A stretch of DNA of 58,807 nucleotides from Deltaproteobacteria bacterium (GTDB lineage: Bacteria; Desulfobacterota; Syntrophorhabdia; Syntrophorhabdales; JANXAF01): the NCBI GenBank assembly GCA_026417175.1, contig JAOADT010000013.1, forward strand, positions 1 to 58,807, written 5' to 3'. Shown here piece after piece: positions 23,064 to 31,283 of the stretch. The notes under the pieces were generated by a model that saw only the letters and a program-made list of their open reading frames with translations, was not told the DNA's origin and made no database searches. Positions within the stretch are counted from its first letter, which is position 1; each line of letters begins with the position of its first letter. Both the position numbers and the translations under genes were made by a program.

Positions 23064-23600
23064 CTACGCAGATATGAGCACCGAGCTTAAATTCTTAAGA
23101 ATCTTAAAAGTTGCCCCGAATATTTTTTCACCATTGTAGAAGATACAGTAATCCTCCCTTTGAAAATCTGGCTCTAAAATACGGGCCATAGGTAAGAAGA
23201 TAAGTGACGCCACTTCTCTGTCGTTAGTTCTGAAAAAGTAAGGGTAAGGAACTGTTCCCACATAAGGAGAAACAAGATAACCAGTTATCGTATATATATC
23301 GTCAAGTCTACCAATTATCTTTAAATCGTCAATTTTAACCCCGATTTCTTCAAAGCATTCCCTCAAGGCCGCATCCTTTGTGTTGCTGTCCCCTTCTTCG
23401 CATACACCACCCGGGAAAGAAATCTCTCCCTTGTGAATGCTAACATCAAACGTTCTTTTTGTAAGTATTATAGAGATTTGGTCTCCCTTTCCATAAAGGG
23501 GAACGAGAACTCCCGCTCTCTTTGCTTTTTTATCCTGGATTTTGTGCGGAATATACGATTCTAATCTCTGCCTTATTTCATCATAAGTTATCTGCTTCAT
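23064..23600 (-). CDS. Nudix hydrolase, CoA pyrophosphatase type
   Basis: A 178-aa Nudix protein. The CoA-type extension ILTKRTFDVSIHKGEISFPGG directly precedes the Nudix box with AALRECFEEIGV, the signature of the NudL/YeaB CoA diphosphatase group. It is expected to hydrolyse CoA or its oxidised and acyl forms to 3',5'-ADP and phosphopantetheine. I choose the ATG at 23600 (MKQITYDEIRQ): the 17 codons before it are an implausible Lys/Arg run, which is only the charged Lon C-terminus read in another frame. The start overlaps the Lon-like gene by 20 nt, indicating coupling. Confidence 0.85.
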   Translation of the reverse strand: MKQITYDEIRQRLESYIPHKIQDKKAKRAGVLVPLYGKGDQISIILTKRTFDVSIHKGEISFPGGVCEEGDSNTKDAALRECFEEIGVKIDDLKIIGRLDDIYTITGYLVSPYVGTVPYPYFFRTNDREVASLIFLPMARILEPDFQREDYCIFYNGEKIFGATFKILKNLSSVLISA

Positions 23601-26007
23601 CCTTCTTCTTCTTTTCCTCTTCCTCTTCTTTTTTCTTCTCGACCATTTCACTTATTTCCGTAAGCCTTTTCAAGACAAGATAGTTAACAGTTCCTGTAGG
23701 GTACGTTCCATCCTCAGAAATAGTCCCAGCTGGGATTCCAGTTAAAATCTCAAGTCCTTCCTCCATTTTCTCAATTGCGTATATTGAAAACTTTCCTTCT
23801 CTCACAGCATCTACCACATCTTTCTTAAGCATAAGATGTTTTATGTTCCTTTCAGGAATTATAACACCGTGAGTTCCATCTAATCCCCTCATACGACAGA
23901 GTTCGAAGAATCCTTCTATTTTTTCGTTTATCCCACCTACAGGTTGAACTTCCCCGTTCTGGTCCATAGAACCTGTAACCGCGAAGCTTTGTTTGATCGG
24001 TAAGTTGGATATACTGCTTAAAAGCGCGTAAAGCTCTGCGCATGTAGCGCTGTCTCCCTCTACCATTTCATACAGCTGTTCAAATGTAATAGAGGCGGAA
24101 AGGGTTATAGGTTTTTTCAAAGCATATTTGCTTCCTAAATAGCTCGATATTATGAAAATGGCTTTGTCGTGTATTCTTCCGCTCATCTTTGTCTCTCTCT
24201 CTATATTCACGATGCCAGCCCTGCCTGCGTAAGTCTTAGCTGTAATTCTTGAAGGCTTTCCAAAACTATAATCACCCAAGTCCAAAACTGCAAGCCCATT
24301 TACCTGCCCCACCTTTTCTCCCTCTGTATCAACTATCAGAGTCCCTTCAAGCATCATATCTCTTAATCTTTCCTCAATTCTATTAACTCGGTAAACTTTT
24401 TCATCTAAAGCTTTTAGCACATGTTTTGAGCCTACAACGGTCGATCCGTCCTTTCTTGCCCAGTAGTCTGCCTCCCTCAGAAGATCTGCGATTTGGCCAA
24501 ATCTTGTGGAAAGCTTGTCTTTATGTTCGGCAAGTCTGGAACCGTATTCTACCACCCTAGCGCATGCACCTCTGTCAAAAGGCAAAAGGTTTTCGGTCTT
24601 TTGTATAAATGATATAAAATAGGCGTATTTTAGTATGTTTTCTTCTGTCCTCTCCATTCTGTTGTCAAAATCTGCTTTCACCTTAAAAAGATCTCTCAAC
24701 TCTTCATCAAAATTGTAAAGGAGATAATAAAAAAGAGGATTACCTATTAAAACAACCTTTACATCGAGAGGTATAGGTTCTGGCTTTAATGCAGATGTGC
24801 TCATAAGTCTATATTGCTCAAGAACATCTTCAATCTTCACTTCTCTATTCTTGAGCGCCCTTTTTAGGGCATCATAGGAAAATATATTTTTGAGAATGTC
24901 TTCTATGTACAAAATAAGATAACCACCGTTAGCCTTGTGTAGTGCCCCAGGTCTTATCATTGTGAAGTCAGTTACTGCAATTCCGTAAAGGTACTTATAC
25001 TCGATCCTTCCGAATAGGTTTAAATATGAGGGGTTACTTTCGAACACCACGGGTGCTCCTTTTGTTTCCCCGTTTGTTATTAGGACGTTTACGGAATATT
25101 TTGTAAATGAAGGTTCAACTTTTGGCAGTTTCAAGAACGGAACCGGGAGAGGTGTCTCTTGTTGAAGTCTAAAATCATCCACATTAGCAAGGATATCCTC
25201 TTTCACGTCTTCAAGATATGTCACGATCTTATCGTTATTTATATACTTGCTCTTTAATGTCCCTATAGACGGCTCTAACACCTCAAGAACTATCATCTTT
25301 TCAAGCTTGGAAACCATTTCGGTTACTAACCTTTCTGCTTGCTTTAAAGTTCTTAAAATGTCATTTAATTGCTCTTGGAGCATCTTACCCTTTTCCTCAA
25401 GACTCTTTTTTGTCATTTCATCTAACGATTCAAACTCCTCTCTGGTCAATGGTTCTCCATTTGGTTTGGAAGGTACGATAAGCACACCTGCGGGGGTTCT
25501 TCTGAGAGAAAAGCCCTGAGACCTTGCATCTTCATCGAGTTTTCTTAAATATTGTTCCTGCTTTTCGTGAAACTCGCCTATTATTCTATTCTTTTGTACT
25601 TCGTACTCCTTTGACTCAAATGCTTTTGGAATCTCAGTTTTTAAATATTTGATTAGCTCTTCCATATCTTTCTGAAATTCCGGTCCCCTTCCTGGTTCTA
25701 AGGAAATTGCAGAAGGTGAATCTGGATCCTTGAAATTGTACACGTAACACCAGTCATTCGGGGTCGGGTTATTCTTTGCAATCTCCTTGAGAAGATTGGT
25801 TACCACAGACATTCTTCCTGTACCTGATTCACCGAGTACGAATATATTAAACCCCGGACTTTTCATTCCCAAACCAAAATCGAGTGATTTTATAGCCTTT
25901 TCTTGACCTATTATCTTGTACTCTCCATCAAGTTCGTCCGTATTCTTGAAAGGGAAATTAGTTTCATCACAAATTCTATAAAGATCATCGGGACTAAGTT
26001 TTTTCAC
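23581..26007 (-). CDS. Lon-like ATP-dependent protease (AAA_32 / LonB-YcbZ type)
   Basis: An 808-aa AAA+ protease of the YcbZ-like branch. The Walker A region is GESGTGRMS (59-67), with Arg65 in place of the usual Lys. A long coiled-coil insertion follows (about 130-260). The C-terminal S16 domain has GDSAT with catalytic Ser653 and GGINEKIEG with Lys696, 43 residues apart as in Lon. The tail is a charged Glu/Lys run. The start is a GTG with a strong AAGGAGGAA ribosome binding site. The protein has no N-terminal Lon substrate domain, so it is distinct from LonA. It heads the lon-nudix-der operon. Confidence 0.9.
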   Translation of the reverse strand: MKKLSPDDLYRICDETNFPFKNTDELDGEYKIIGQEKAIKSLDFGLGMKSPGFNIFVLGESGTGRMSVVTNLLKEIAKNNPTPNDWCYVYNFKDPDSPSAISLEPGRGPEFQKDMEELIKYLKTEIPKAFESKEYEVQKNRIIGEFHEKQEQYLRKLDEDARSQGFSLRRTPAGVLIVPSKPNGEPLTREEFESLDEMTKKSLEEKGKMLQEQLNDILRTLKQAERLVTEMVSKLEKMIVLEVLEPSIGTLKSKYINNDKIVTYLEDVKEDILANVDDFRLQQETPLPVPFLKLPKVEPSFTKYSVNVLITNGETKGAPVVFESNPSYLNLFGRIEYKYLYGIAVTDFTMIRPGALHKANGGYLILYIEDILKNIFSYDALKRALKNREVKIEDVLEQYRLMSTSALKPEPIPLDVKVVLIGNPLFYYLLYNFDEELRDLFKVKADFDNRMERTEENILKYAYFISFIQKTENLLPFDRGACARVVEYGSRLAEHKDKLSTRFGQIADLLREADYWARKDGSTVVGSKHVLKALDEKVYRVNRIEERLRDMMLEGTLIVDTEGEKVGQVNGLAVLDLGDYSFGKPSRITAKTYAGRAGIVNIERETKMSGRIHDKAIFIISSYLGSKYALKKPITLSASITFEQLYEMVEGDSATCAELYALLSSISNLPIKQSFAVTGSMDQNGEVQPVGGINEKIEGFFELCRMRGLDGTHGVIIPERNIKHLMLKKDVVDAVREGKFSIYAIEKMEEGLEILTGIPAGTISEDGTYPTGTVNYLVLKRLTEISEMVEKKKEEEEEKKKKDEADNL

Positions 26008-26040
26008 GTTTTCCTCCTTCTCAGGTTGCTCGTAAGATAA

Positions 26041-26069
26041 TAGATATTTCCTTTTCAGCTATCCGTCAA
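26041..26069 (-). promoter_or_regulatory. Promoter of the Lon-like gene
   Basis: On the minus strand TTGACG (26064-26069), a 17-bp spacer and TATCTA (26041-26046) lie 33 nt upstream of the GTG start. The leader carries a consensus ribosome binding site. No heat-shock-type promoter is obvious. Confidence 0.5.
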
Positions 26070-26161
26070 TATTTTTTTCCCAAAAATATCGCTTTCTAGT
26101 CTCTCTTTGGCTTTTCTTGACAAAGATTAACTGTATAATTAATTTATCATAAGAGGTTGAA

Positions 26162-27190
26162 ATGTCTCTTACTGAAAGAGAAGGGAAAATTTTGGAAATA
26201 ATTATAGATACTTACGTTGATACGGCACAACCAGTAGGGTCTAAAGCTGTTTCTCGTGCTTTAAACTATAAGTTGAGTTCCGCGACGGTAAGGCATATAA
26301 TGTATGATCTTGAGGAGCAGGGCTATCTGTACAAACCTCATGCGGTTTCAGGGAGGATTCCCACAACTAAGGCGTTTAGGTATTACATTGATACCCTTTT
26401 AAATCTGAGAGTCCCGGGGAAAAAAGACCTTCAGGTTATTTCAAGCTTCATCAAGCCGAGTTATTCATACGTTGAAGAAGCGATGATGGATGCGTCTCGA
26501 GCATTAGCTGCAATCTCAAGGTATGCAGGTATAGTTGTGGAGCCCAAGCTTAATACCATGCAGTTCAAGGGCGTCGAATTTGTTAGATTGACAAATACTT
26601 CTCTTCTCGTTCTTTTTGTTGCAACATCTGGCATGGTTTACAAAAGGATAATCACTCTTGAAGAAAATATTCCGAAGAGTCTTCTTGAAGGCATGAAGCA
26701 CTACATGAATGAAAGATTAGAAGGTCTCACATTTTTCGAGCTTAGATCAAGGCTCTTGGAAGATATACAAAAAGACCGAGAAGAATTTAGGCTCATTATT
26801 TCAAAGATAAGAGAATCTTTAGACTCTTTGATAACTGGGCCAGAAAAAAGAGAAATTTACATAGAGGGCACATCGAAGATCATTGGAATACCTGAGTTTA
26901 CTGACATTATTAAAATAAGAGAAATATTCAAGGCCCTTGAACAGAAAGAGAAACTTCTAAGCATTTTAGATAAATCTTTGGCGCAAAACGATGTGGTCGT
27001 CATAGTTGGAGAGGAGTGTCAAATAAAGGAGATGAAAGAGATGAGTATAATTGCTTCACCATTCGCCATGAACGAGACAAGTACAGGCGTTTTAGGTGTC
27101 ATAGGCCCATTGCGTATGGACTATTCAAAGCTCATCCCTGTGGTGAATTACACTGCAAGAATGCTAAGCGAACATTTAACCAACATGTGA
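26162..27190 (+). CDS. hrcA: Heat-inducible transcription repressor HrcA
   Basis: A 342-aa repressor of class I heat-shock genes. The N-terminal winged helix (LTEREGKILEIIIDTYV; PVGSKAVSRAL; SSATVRHIMYDLEEQGYL; PHAVSGRIPTTKAFRYY) is the standard HrcA signature, followed by the GAF-like and dimerisation domains. GAGG precedes the ATG. TATAAT (26134-26139) is a likely -10 box. I looked for the CIRCE operator (TTAGCACTC-N9-GAGTGCTAA) in the 154-nt upstream gap and did not find it. grpE follows 8 nt later. Confidence 0.94.
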   Translation: MSLTEREGKILEIIIDTYVDTAQPVGSKAVSRALNYKLSSATVRHIMYDLEEQGYLYKPHAVSGRIPTTKAFRYYIDTLLNLRVPGKKDLQVISSFIKPSYSYVEEAMMDASRALAAISRYAGIVVEPKLNTMQFKGVEFVRLTNTSLLVLFVATSGMVYKRIITLEENIPKSLLEGMKHYMNERLEGLTFFELRSRLLEDIQKDREEFRLIISKIRESLDSLITGPEKREIYIEGTSKIIGIPEFTDIIKIREIFKALEQKEKLLSILDKSLAQNDVVVIVGEECQIKEMKEMSIIASPFAMNETSTGVLGVIGPLRMDYSKLIPVVNYTARMLSEHLTNM

Positions 27191-27198
27191 GGTGTGTT

Positions 27199-27774
27199 AT
27201 GGAAGGAAACGGCGAAGAGAAAAATGAAAGGGCTGAGATTACCCCTAAAGATGAACACGAAGATCAGAAAAAAAAGAAAAAAAAGGATGAGATAATAGAA
27301 GAATTAAAAAAAGCTCTTGAAGAAAAGGAAAAAAATATAAACGAATTAAAAGAAAAGCTTCTTTACCTTCAGGCAGACTTTGAAAACTATAAGAAGCTCA
27401 AACAGAAAGAGAAACAGGAAATACTTAGGTATGGAAATGAGATGCTGATTAAAGAGCTTTTACCGGTTATTGATAATCTTGAAAGAGCACTGGATCACGC
27501 CCAGAAATCAAATGATCCGAAAACCATTGAAGAAGGTGTGAGAATAACACTTAATGAGTTTTTAAGAATTTTAGAGAAGGCTGGAGTTACGAGGATAGAC
27601 TCGCTCGGACAGAGGTTTGATCCTAACTTTCATGAAGCGTTCGCAGAAGAGGAAAGGCTTGACTGTGAACCTGGAACTGTAGTTTGTGAATTTCAACGGG
27701 GATATTTATTAAATGGTAGACTGTTGAGGCCTGCAATGGTCTCAGTTGCAAAAAAGCCTGAGACAGAAGAGTAA
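27199..27774 (+). CDS. grpE: Nucleotide exchange factor GrpE
   Basis: A 191-aa GrpE that releases ADP from DnaK. It has a long charged N-terminal coiled coil (Lys/Glu-rich, about residues 20-65), LLYLQADFENYKKL, the four-helix region and the C-terminal beta domain (VTRIDSLGQRFDPNFHEA; VVCEFQRGYLLNGRLLRPAMV). I choose ATG 27199, which lies 8 nt after the hrcA stop with a GAGGTG ribosome binding site. The frame is open further upstream, inside hrcA, but those residues do not resemble GrpE. Confidence 0.93.
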   Translation: MEGNGEEKNERAEITPKDEHEDQKKKKKKDEIIEELKKALEEKEKNINELKEKLLYLQADFENYKKLKQKEKQEILRYGNEMLIKELLPVIDNLERALDHAQKSNDPKTIEEGVRITLNEFLRILEKAGVTRIDSLGQRFDPNFHEAFAEEERLDCEPGTVVCEFQRGYLLNGRLLRPAMVSVAKKPETEE

Positions 27775-27802
27775 CTGACCTAGGAAGTTACGGTCTTATT
27801 CC

Positions 27803-28840
27803 GTGCAAAAAGATTACTACGAAATATTAAACGTAGACAGAAATGCATCAGACGAAGAGATAAAAAAAGCCTACCGGAGGCTTGCACTCAAATATCATCC
27901 TGACAGAAATCCGGGAGACAAAGAGGCGGAGGAGAAATTTAAGGAGATAAATGAGGCTTACGAGGTGCTCTCTGATCCAGAAAAAAGAGCACGATACGAT
28001 AGATACGGAAGTGTGGATGGGGTCGGTTCTGTATTTGACTTCGGATTCAGAACGAAATTCGATGACCTTTTCGATGATCTTTTTAGCGATTTCTTCGGAA
28101 GAACAAGTAGAACAAAAAAAGGTGACGACTTAAGATACAATCTAGAAATAGAATTTGAGGAAGCCGTTTTCGGTACCGAAAAAGAGATAGAGGTTCCAAA
28201 AGAAGAAAAGTGTACTAGATGTGGTGGAACAAGAATAGAACCTGGATTTAAGCCCACTTTTTGTCCAGTTTGTGGGGGTCGGGGCCAGATAAGATATTCT
28301 CACGGTTTTTTTACCATAAATAAAACCTGCGACTCTTGTTACGGGGAAGGCCATATCATAAACCATCCGTGTAAGGAGTGTAAGGGACGGGGGTATGTAA
28401 AAACAAAGAAGAAGCTTAACATAAGAATACCCGCTGGTGTCGATACGGGTACACGATTGAGAGTAAGGGGAGAGGGTGCTAAATCTCCCAGTGATACTCA
28501 TCCTGGAGACCTATATATAGTGATTCATGTAAGACCCCATTCCATATTTGAAAGAGAAGGGGACAATATCGTTGTGCACGTTGATGTGGATTATCCTACG
28601 CTTTGTCTAGGGGGGGAAATTAGGGTCCCCACCCTAAACGGGGATATGAAGGTAGAAATTCCACCAGGAACACAACCAGGTAAGGTTATCCGATTGAGTG
28701 GTATGGGCGTCCCAAAAAGTAGGGGTTACGGAAGAGGGGACGAGCTTGTTTATATAAATGTGAGTGTCCCAAAGAGTCTCACAGAAAGGCAAAGAAAACT
28801 GCTTGAAGAGCTAGCGCGAGAACTTAGAAGTTCAAAGTAG
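27803..28840 (+). CDS. dnaJ: Chaperone DnaJ (type I)
   Basis: A 345-aa co-chaperone. The J domain has YHPDRNPGD with the HPD triad near residue 33. A Phe/Gly/Asp-rich linker follows (about 70-110). The zinc-finger domain has [22 protein letters not shown] and CKECKGRG. The C-terminal substrate domains and a final dimerisation helix follow. The start is a GTG with AGGAAG upstream. It comes 28 nt after grpE; dnaK, which normally sits between them, is absent from the window. It ends convergently with lepB at a shared hairpin. Confidence 0.93.
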   Translation: MQKDYYEILNVDRNASDEEIKKAYRRLALKYHPDRNPGDKEAEEKFKEINEAYEVLSDPEKRARYDRYGSVDGVGSVFDFGFRTKFDDLFDDLFSDFFGRTSRTKKGDDLRYNLEIEFEEAVFGTEKEIEVPKEEKCTRCGGTRIEPGFKPTFCPVCGGRGQIRYSHGFFTINKTCDSCYGEGHIINHPCKECKGRGYVKTKKKLNIRIPAGVDTGTRLRVRGEGAKSPSDTHPGDLYIVIHVRPHSIFEREGDNIVVHVDVDYPTLCLGGEIRVPTLNGDMKVEIPPGTQPGKVIRLSGMGVPKSRGYGRGDELVYINVSVPKSLTERQRKLLEELARELRSSK

Positions 28841-28851
28841 TCATCTACTTT
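28834..28851. terminator. Shared hairpin between convergent dnaJ and lepB
   Basis: AAAGTAG-TCAT-CTACTTT is a perfect 7-bp stem with a 4-nt loop. It contains the TAG stop codons of both dnaJ (28838-28840) and lepB (28845-28847). It is symmetric and could end transcription in both directions, although the stem is A+T-rich. Confidence 0.4.
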
Positions 28852-29468
28852 ATGAGCATCCCGATCCTTTTCCACCTTACATATTCCCATACTTTTTGCG
28901 GGTTCTTATTCCAGGAAAAATAGAGGATAAAGGCCCTCCCTACAAGATCTTCCTTTCTTACGAACCCCCAGAATCTGCTATCCAAACTTTTATCTCTATT
29001 GTCTCCTAGTACAAAGTAACAGTCTTTCGGAACTTTTACCGGCCCAAAATTATCTCTCGGTGCTAAATTAGCAGGAATAACGTATGGATCTGAAAAAAAT
29101 GCATGAGAATCTTCTATTCTTTTTCCGTTTACGTAAACTACCTTGTCTTTTATTTCTATCTCATCTCCTTCTACTGCTATCACTCTTTTTATAAAGTCTT
29201 TACTTTTGTCAACTGGATATCTGAAGACGATCACGTCTCCTCTCTTAGGCTTTGAGATCTCATAAAGGATCCAATCTGTAAAAGGCATTTTTATTACGTA
29301 ACTCAACCTGTTAACTAGGAGATGATCTCCCACCAGTAGGGTGGGTTCCATGGAACTGCTTGGAATTTTGAATGCTTGCACAAAAAAGCTTCTCACAAAA
29401 AGAGCAATGAGGGCAGCAATTATAAAAGATTCAACATACTCTCTTAGTTTCCCTTTTTTTCTCTGCAT
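28845..29468 (-). CDS. lepB: Signal peptidase I
   Basis: A 207-aa membrane-anchored serine protease that removes Sec signal peptides. One N-terminal transmembrane helix (about 13-33) precedes the catalytic Ser39 in IPSSSMEPTL and Lys94 in FIKRVIAVEGD. GDNRDKSLDSRFWG is box E. I choose the ATG at 29468 (MQRKKGK), which has a GAGGA ribosome binding site and a proper positively charged N-terminus. An upstream ATG at 29504 would overlap argS and add twelve atypical residues. It lies 7 nt after argS. Confidence 0.93.
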   Translation of the reverse strand: MQRKKGKLREYVESFIIAALIALFVRSFFVQAFKIPSSSMEPTLLVGDHLLVNRLSYVIKMPFTDWILYEISKPKRGDVIVFRYPVDKSKDFIKRVIAVEGDEIEIKDKVVYVNGKRIEDSHAFFSDPYVIPANLAPRDNFGPVKVPKDCYFVLGDNRDKSLDSRFWGFVRKEDLVGRAFILYFSWNKNPQKVWEYVRWKRIGMLIK

Positions 29469-29475
29469 ATAATCC

Positions 29476-31149
29476 TCACATCCTAGATGGCGCTTCAACG
29501 CCAAGAATGCTTAAACCTTCCTTAATTACTTCCTTAACAACGTACGCAAGAATCATTCTCGCCCTTTTAAGATCTTCGTTATCTTGCAAGATCCTAGTGG
29601 TGTTATAGTAACTGTGGAACTTTCCTGCAAGTTCTATGAGGTAATATGTGATCCTGTGGGGTTCCATCTGGTTAACCGCACCTTCAATAACATCGAAAAA
29701 ACGGAAAATAGTTTTTGTAAGTTCCATTTCCTCATCGAGAGTGAGGAGGTCTAAGATCTCTCTCTTCACGTCTTTTTTATGGAACCATTCTAAATCTGAA
29801 CCCTCCTCCTTAGCGTTTCTTATGACGCTCTCGATCCTCGCATGAGCATACTGGACATAGTAGACAGGGTTTTCGCTGGTTTTTCTTTTAGCCAAATCAA
29901 GATCAAATTCCAAGTGAGCGTCGTTTTTTCGTGTCAAAAAGAAGAACCTTGCCGCATCCTTTCCTACCTCATTTAATAGCTCTCTTAACGTTGTATATCT
30001 TGCCTCTCTAGTGGACATCCCGACAGGCTTGCCGTCTCTCAAAAGAGTAACAAATTGAATCAGAATAATCTTCAACTTGTTCTTGTCAAAATTCATTGCG
30101 CTTGTTGCGGCCATAACCCTTGGTATGTATCCATGGTGATCAGAACCCCAAATGTCGATAAGGAGGTCATAGCCTCTCAGAAACTTCTCCCTATGGTACG
30201 CAATATCAGATGTGAAATACGTCTTCTCTCCATCAGATTTTATAAGTACTCTATCCTCATCGTTTTCAAAAAGGCTGGTTTTAAACCAAACTGCCCCATC
30301 CTTTTCATAAACATACCCTGATTGCCTAAGGATTGATAAGGCTTCCTCTACCATACCAGACTCAAAAAGGTCTGTCTCTTTTTTGTAACTATCAAAAAAA
30401 ACACCAAAACTTTCCAAATCTTCCTTTATTTCTTCCATTATTCTATCTGATGCATATTGGGCCAAAAATTTGATGGCTTCATTTTTATTTTCTGGAACAG
30501 GTAACTTTTTCTTCAATACTTCCTTTGCAATTTCTTTAACATACTCACCCTTATAGAAATTCTCAGGAAAATCCACATGTTCTCCCTTGAGTTCTAAAAG
30601 CCTCAAGTAAACAGACTCTCCTAAAGTTTCGATCTGTTTTCCCGCGTCATTTATATAGTATTCCTTGGTTACCCTAAATCCTGCTTTTTTAAGTAAAGTC
30701 GAGAGCACATCTCCGAATGCGGCGCATCTTCCATGTCCCACATGTAATGGCCCCGTGGGATTAGAGCTAACAAACTCTACAAGAACTTTTTTTTCCTTTC
30801 CCATATCCGGAAAAAATTCCTTAATGTCTTTAGTGAAAATTGTGTAAAGACAATCACGAATAAAACTGTCTTTGAGATAAAAATTTATAAACCCTCCACC
30901 AGCTATCTCCGTTTTTTTGCACATATCCTCGACTTCTAGATGTTCCAGTATCGTCTGAGCTATAGCGATTGGGGGCTTTCTCAACACCTTAGAAAGGTTA
31001 AACGCTAAGTTCGTGGAATAATCTCCAAAATCTTTTTCCCTTGGGGTTTCAACGTGGATCTCTGGGTTAACTTGGGTCGATAGTATACCCTTTTTCTGCA
31101 ATGCCTCACACGTCTTTCTCAGTTTTTTTTCCACTTCCCGTTTTATCAT
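29476..31149 (-). CDS. argS: Arginyl-tRNA synthetase
   Basis: A 557-aa class I synthetase. The HIGH-type motif is NPTGPLHVGHGR. The KMSKS loop is degenerate (VGMSTREARY), as usual for ArgRS. The N-terminal Add-1 domain and C-terminal anticodon-binding helices are present (YVQYAHARIESVIR; ending GLSILGVEAPSRM). The ATG has a GAGGGAAAG ribosome binding site. The 5' end overlaps by 44 nt a small cysteine protein gene on the same strand. Confidence 0.96.
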   Translation of the reverse strand: MIKREVEKKLRKTCEALQKKGILSTQVNPEIHVETPREKDFGDYSTNLAFNLSKVLRKPPIAIAQTILEHLEVEDMCKKTEIAGGGFINFYLKDSFIRDCLYTIFTKDIKEFFPDMGKEKKVLVEFVSSNPTGPLHVGHGRCAAFGDVLSTLLKKAGFRVTKEYYINDAGKQIETLGESVYLRLLELKGEHVDFPENFYKGEYVKEIAKEVLKKKLPVPENKNEAIKFLAQYASDRIMEEIKEDLESFGVFFDSYKKETDLFESGMVEEALSILRQSGYVYEKDGAVWFKTSLFENDEDRVLIKSDGEKTYFTSDIAYHREKFLRGYDLLIDIWGSDHHGYIPRVMAATSAMNFDKNKLKIILIQFVTLLRDGKPVGMSTREARYTTLRELLNEVGKDAARFFFLTRKNDAHLEFDLDLAKRKTSENPVYYVQYAHARIESVIRNAKEEGSDLEWFHKKDVKREILDLLTLDEEMELTKTIFRFFDVIEGAVNQMEPHRITYYLIELAGKFHSYYNTTRILQDNEDLKRARMILAYVVKEVIKEGLSILGVEAPSRM

Positions 31150-31282
31150 CGCTCTTTCCCTCGTCTTTTATGGACACATCTCGCACAAAATCGGGGCATC
31201 TGAAAGATATGTCTTTCTGTGCCATAAACCTTTTTTGACAATTTTCTCGCCATGCGCAGATAATGCATAGAGTTTTTTCCAC
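31106..31282 (-). CDS. 58-aa four-cysteine small protein, probable metal-binding
   Basis: A short frame, missed by usual length cut-offs, starting with GTG 1 nt after the nitrilase-like gene and running 44 nt into argS. The product has VEKTLCIICAWRENCQKRF followed by RCPDFVRDVSIKD. Cys6, Cys9, Cys15 and Cys29 form a CxxC-x5-C-x13-C set that could hold zinc or Fe-S. The tail is charged and less conserved-looking. I recall similar CxxCxWRxxCxKRF...RCPDF proteins in deltaproteobacterial genomes, without known function. Fit between neighbours, the coupled start and the patterned cysteines argue for a real gene. Confidence 0.68.
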   Translation of the reverse strand: MEKTLCIICAWRENCQKRFMAQKDISFRCPDFVRDVSIKDEGKSDDKTGSGKKTEKDV

Positions 31283-31283
31283 T

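Noticed and set aside
23601-23651. N-terminal Lys/Arg-rich extension of the Nudix protein
   Set aside because: These 17 codons are the Glu/Lys-coding tail of the Lon-like gene read in another frame; the Nudix fold begins at the internal Met (23600).
26008-26161. CIRCE or sigma32-type heat-shock site before hrcA and lon
   Set aside because: No TTAGCACTC/GAGTGCTAA pair and no convincing sigma32 boxes were found; only sigma70-like elements are visible.
27016-27198. Longer N-terminus for GrpE inside hrcA
   Set aside because: The residues do not resemble GrpE, lie within HrcA coding sequence, and the ATG at 27199 has its own ribosome binding site.
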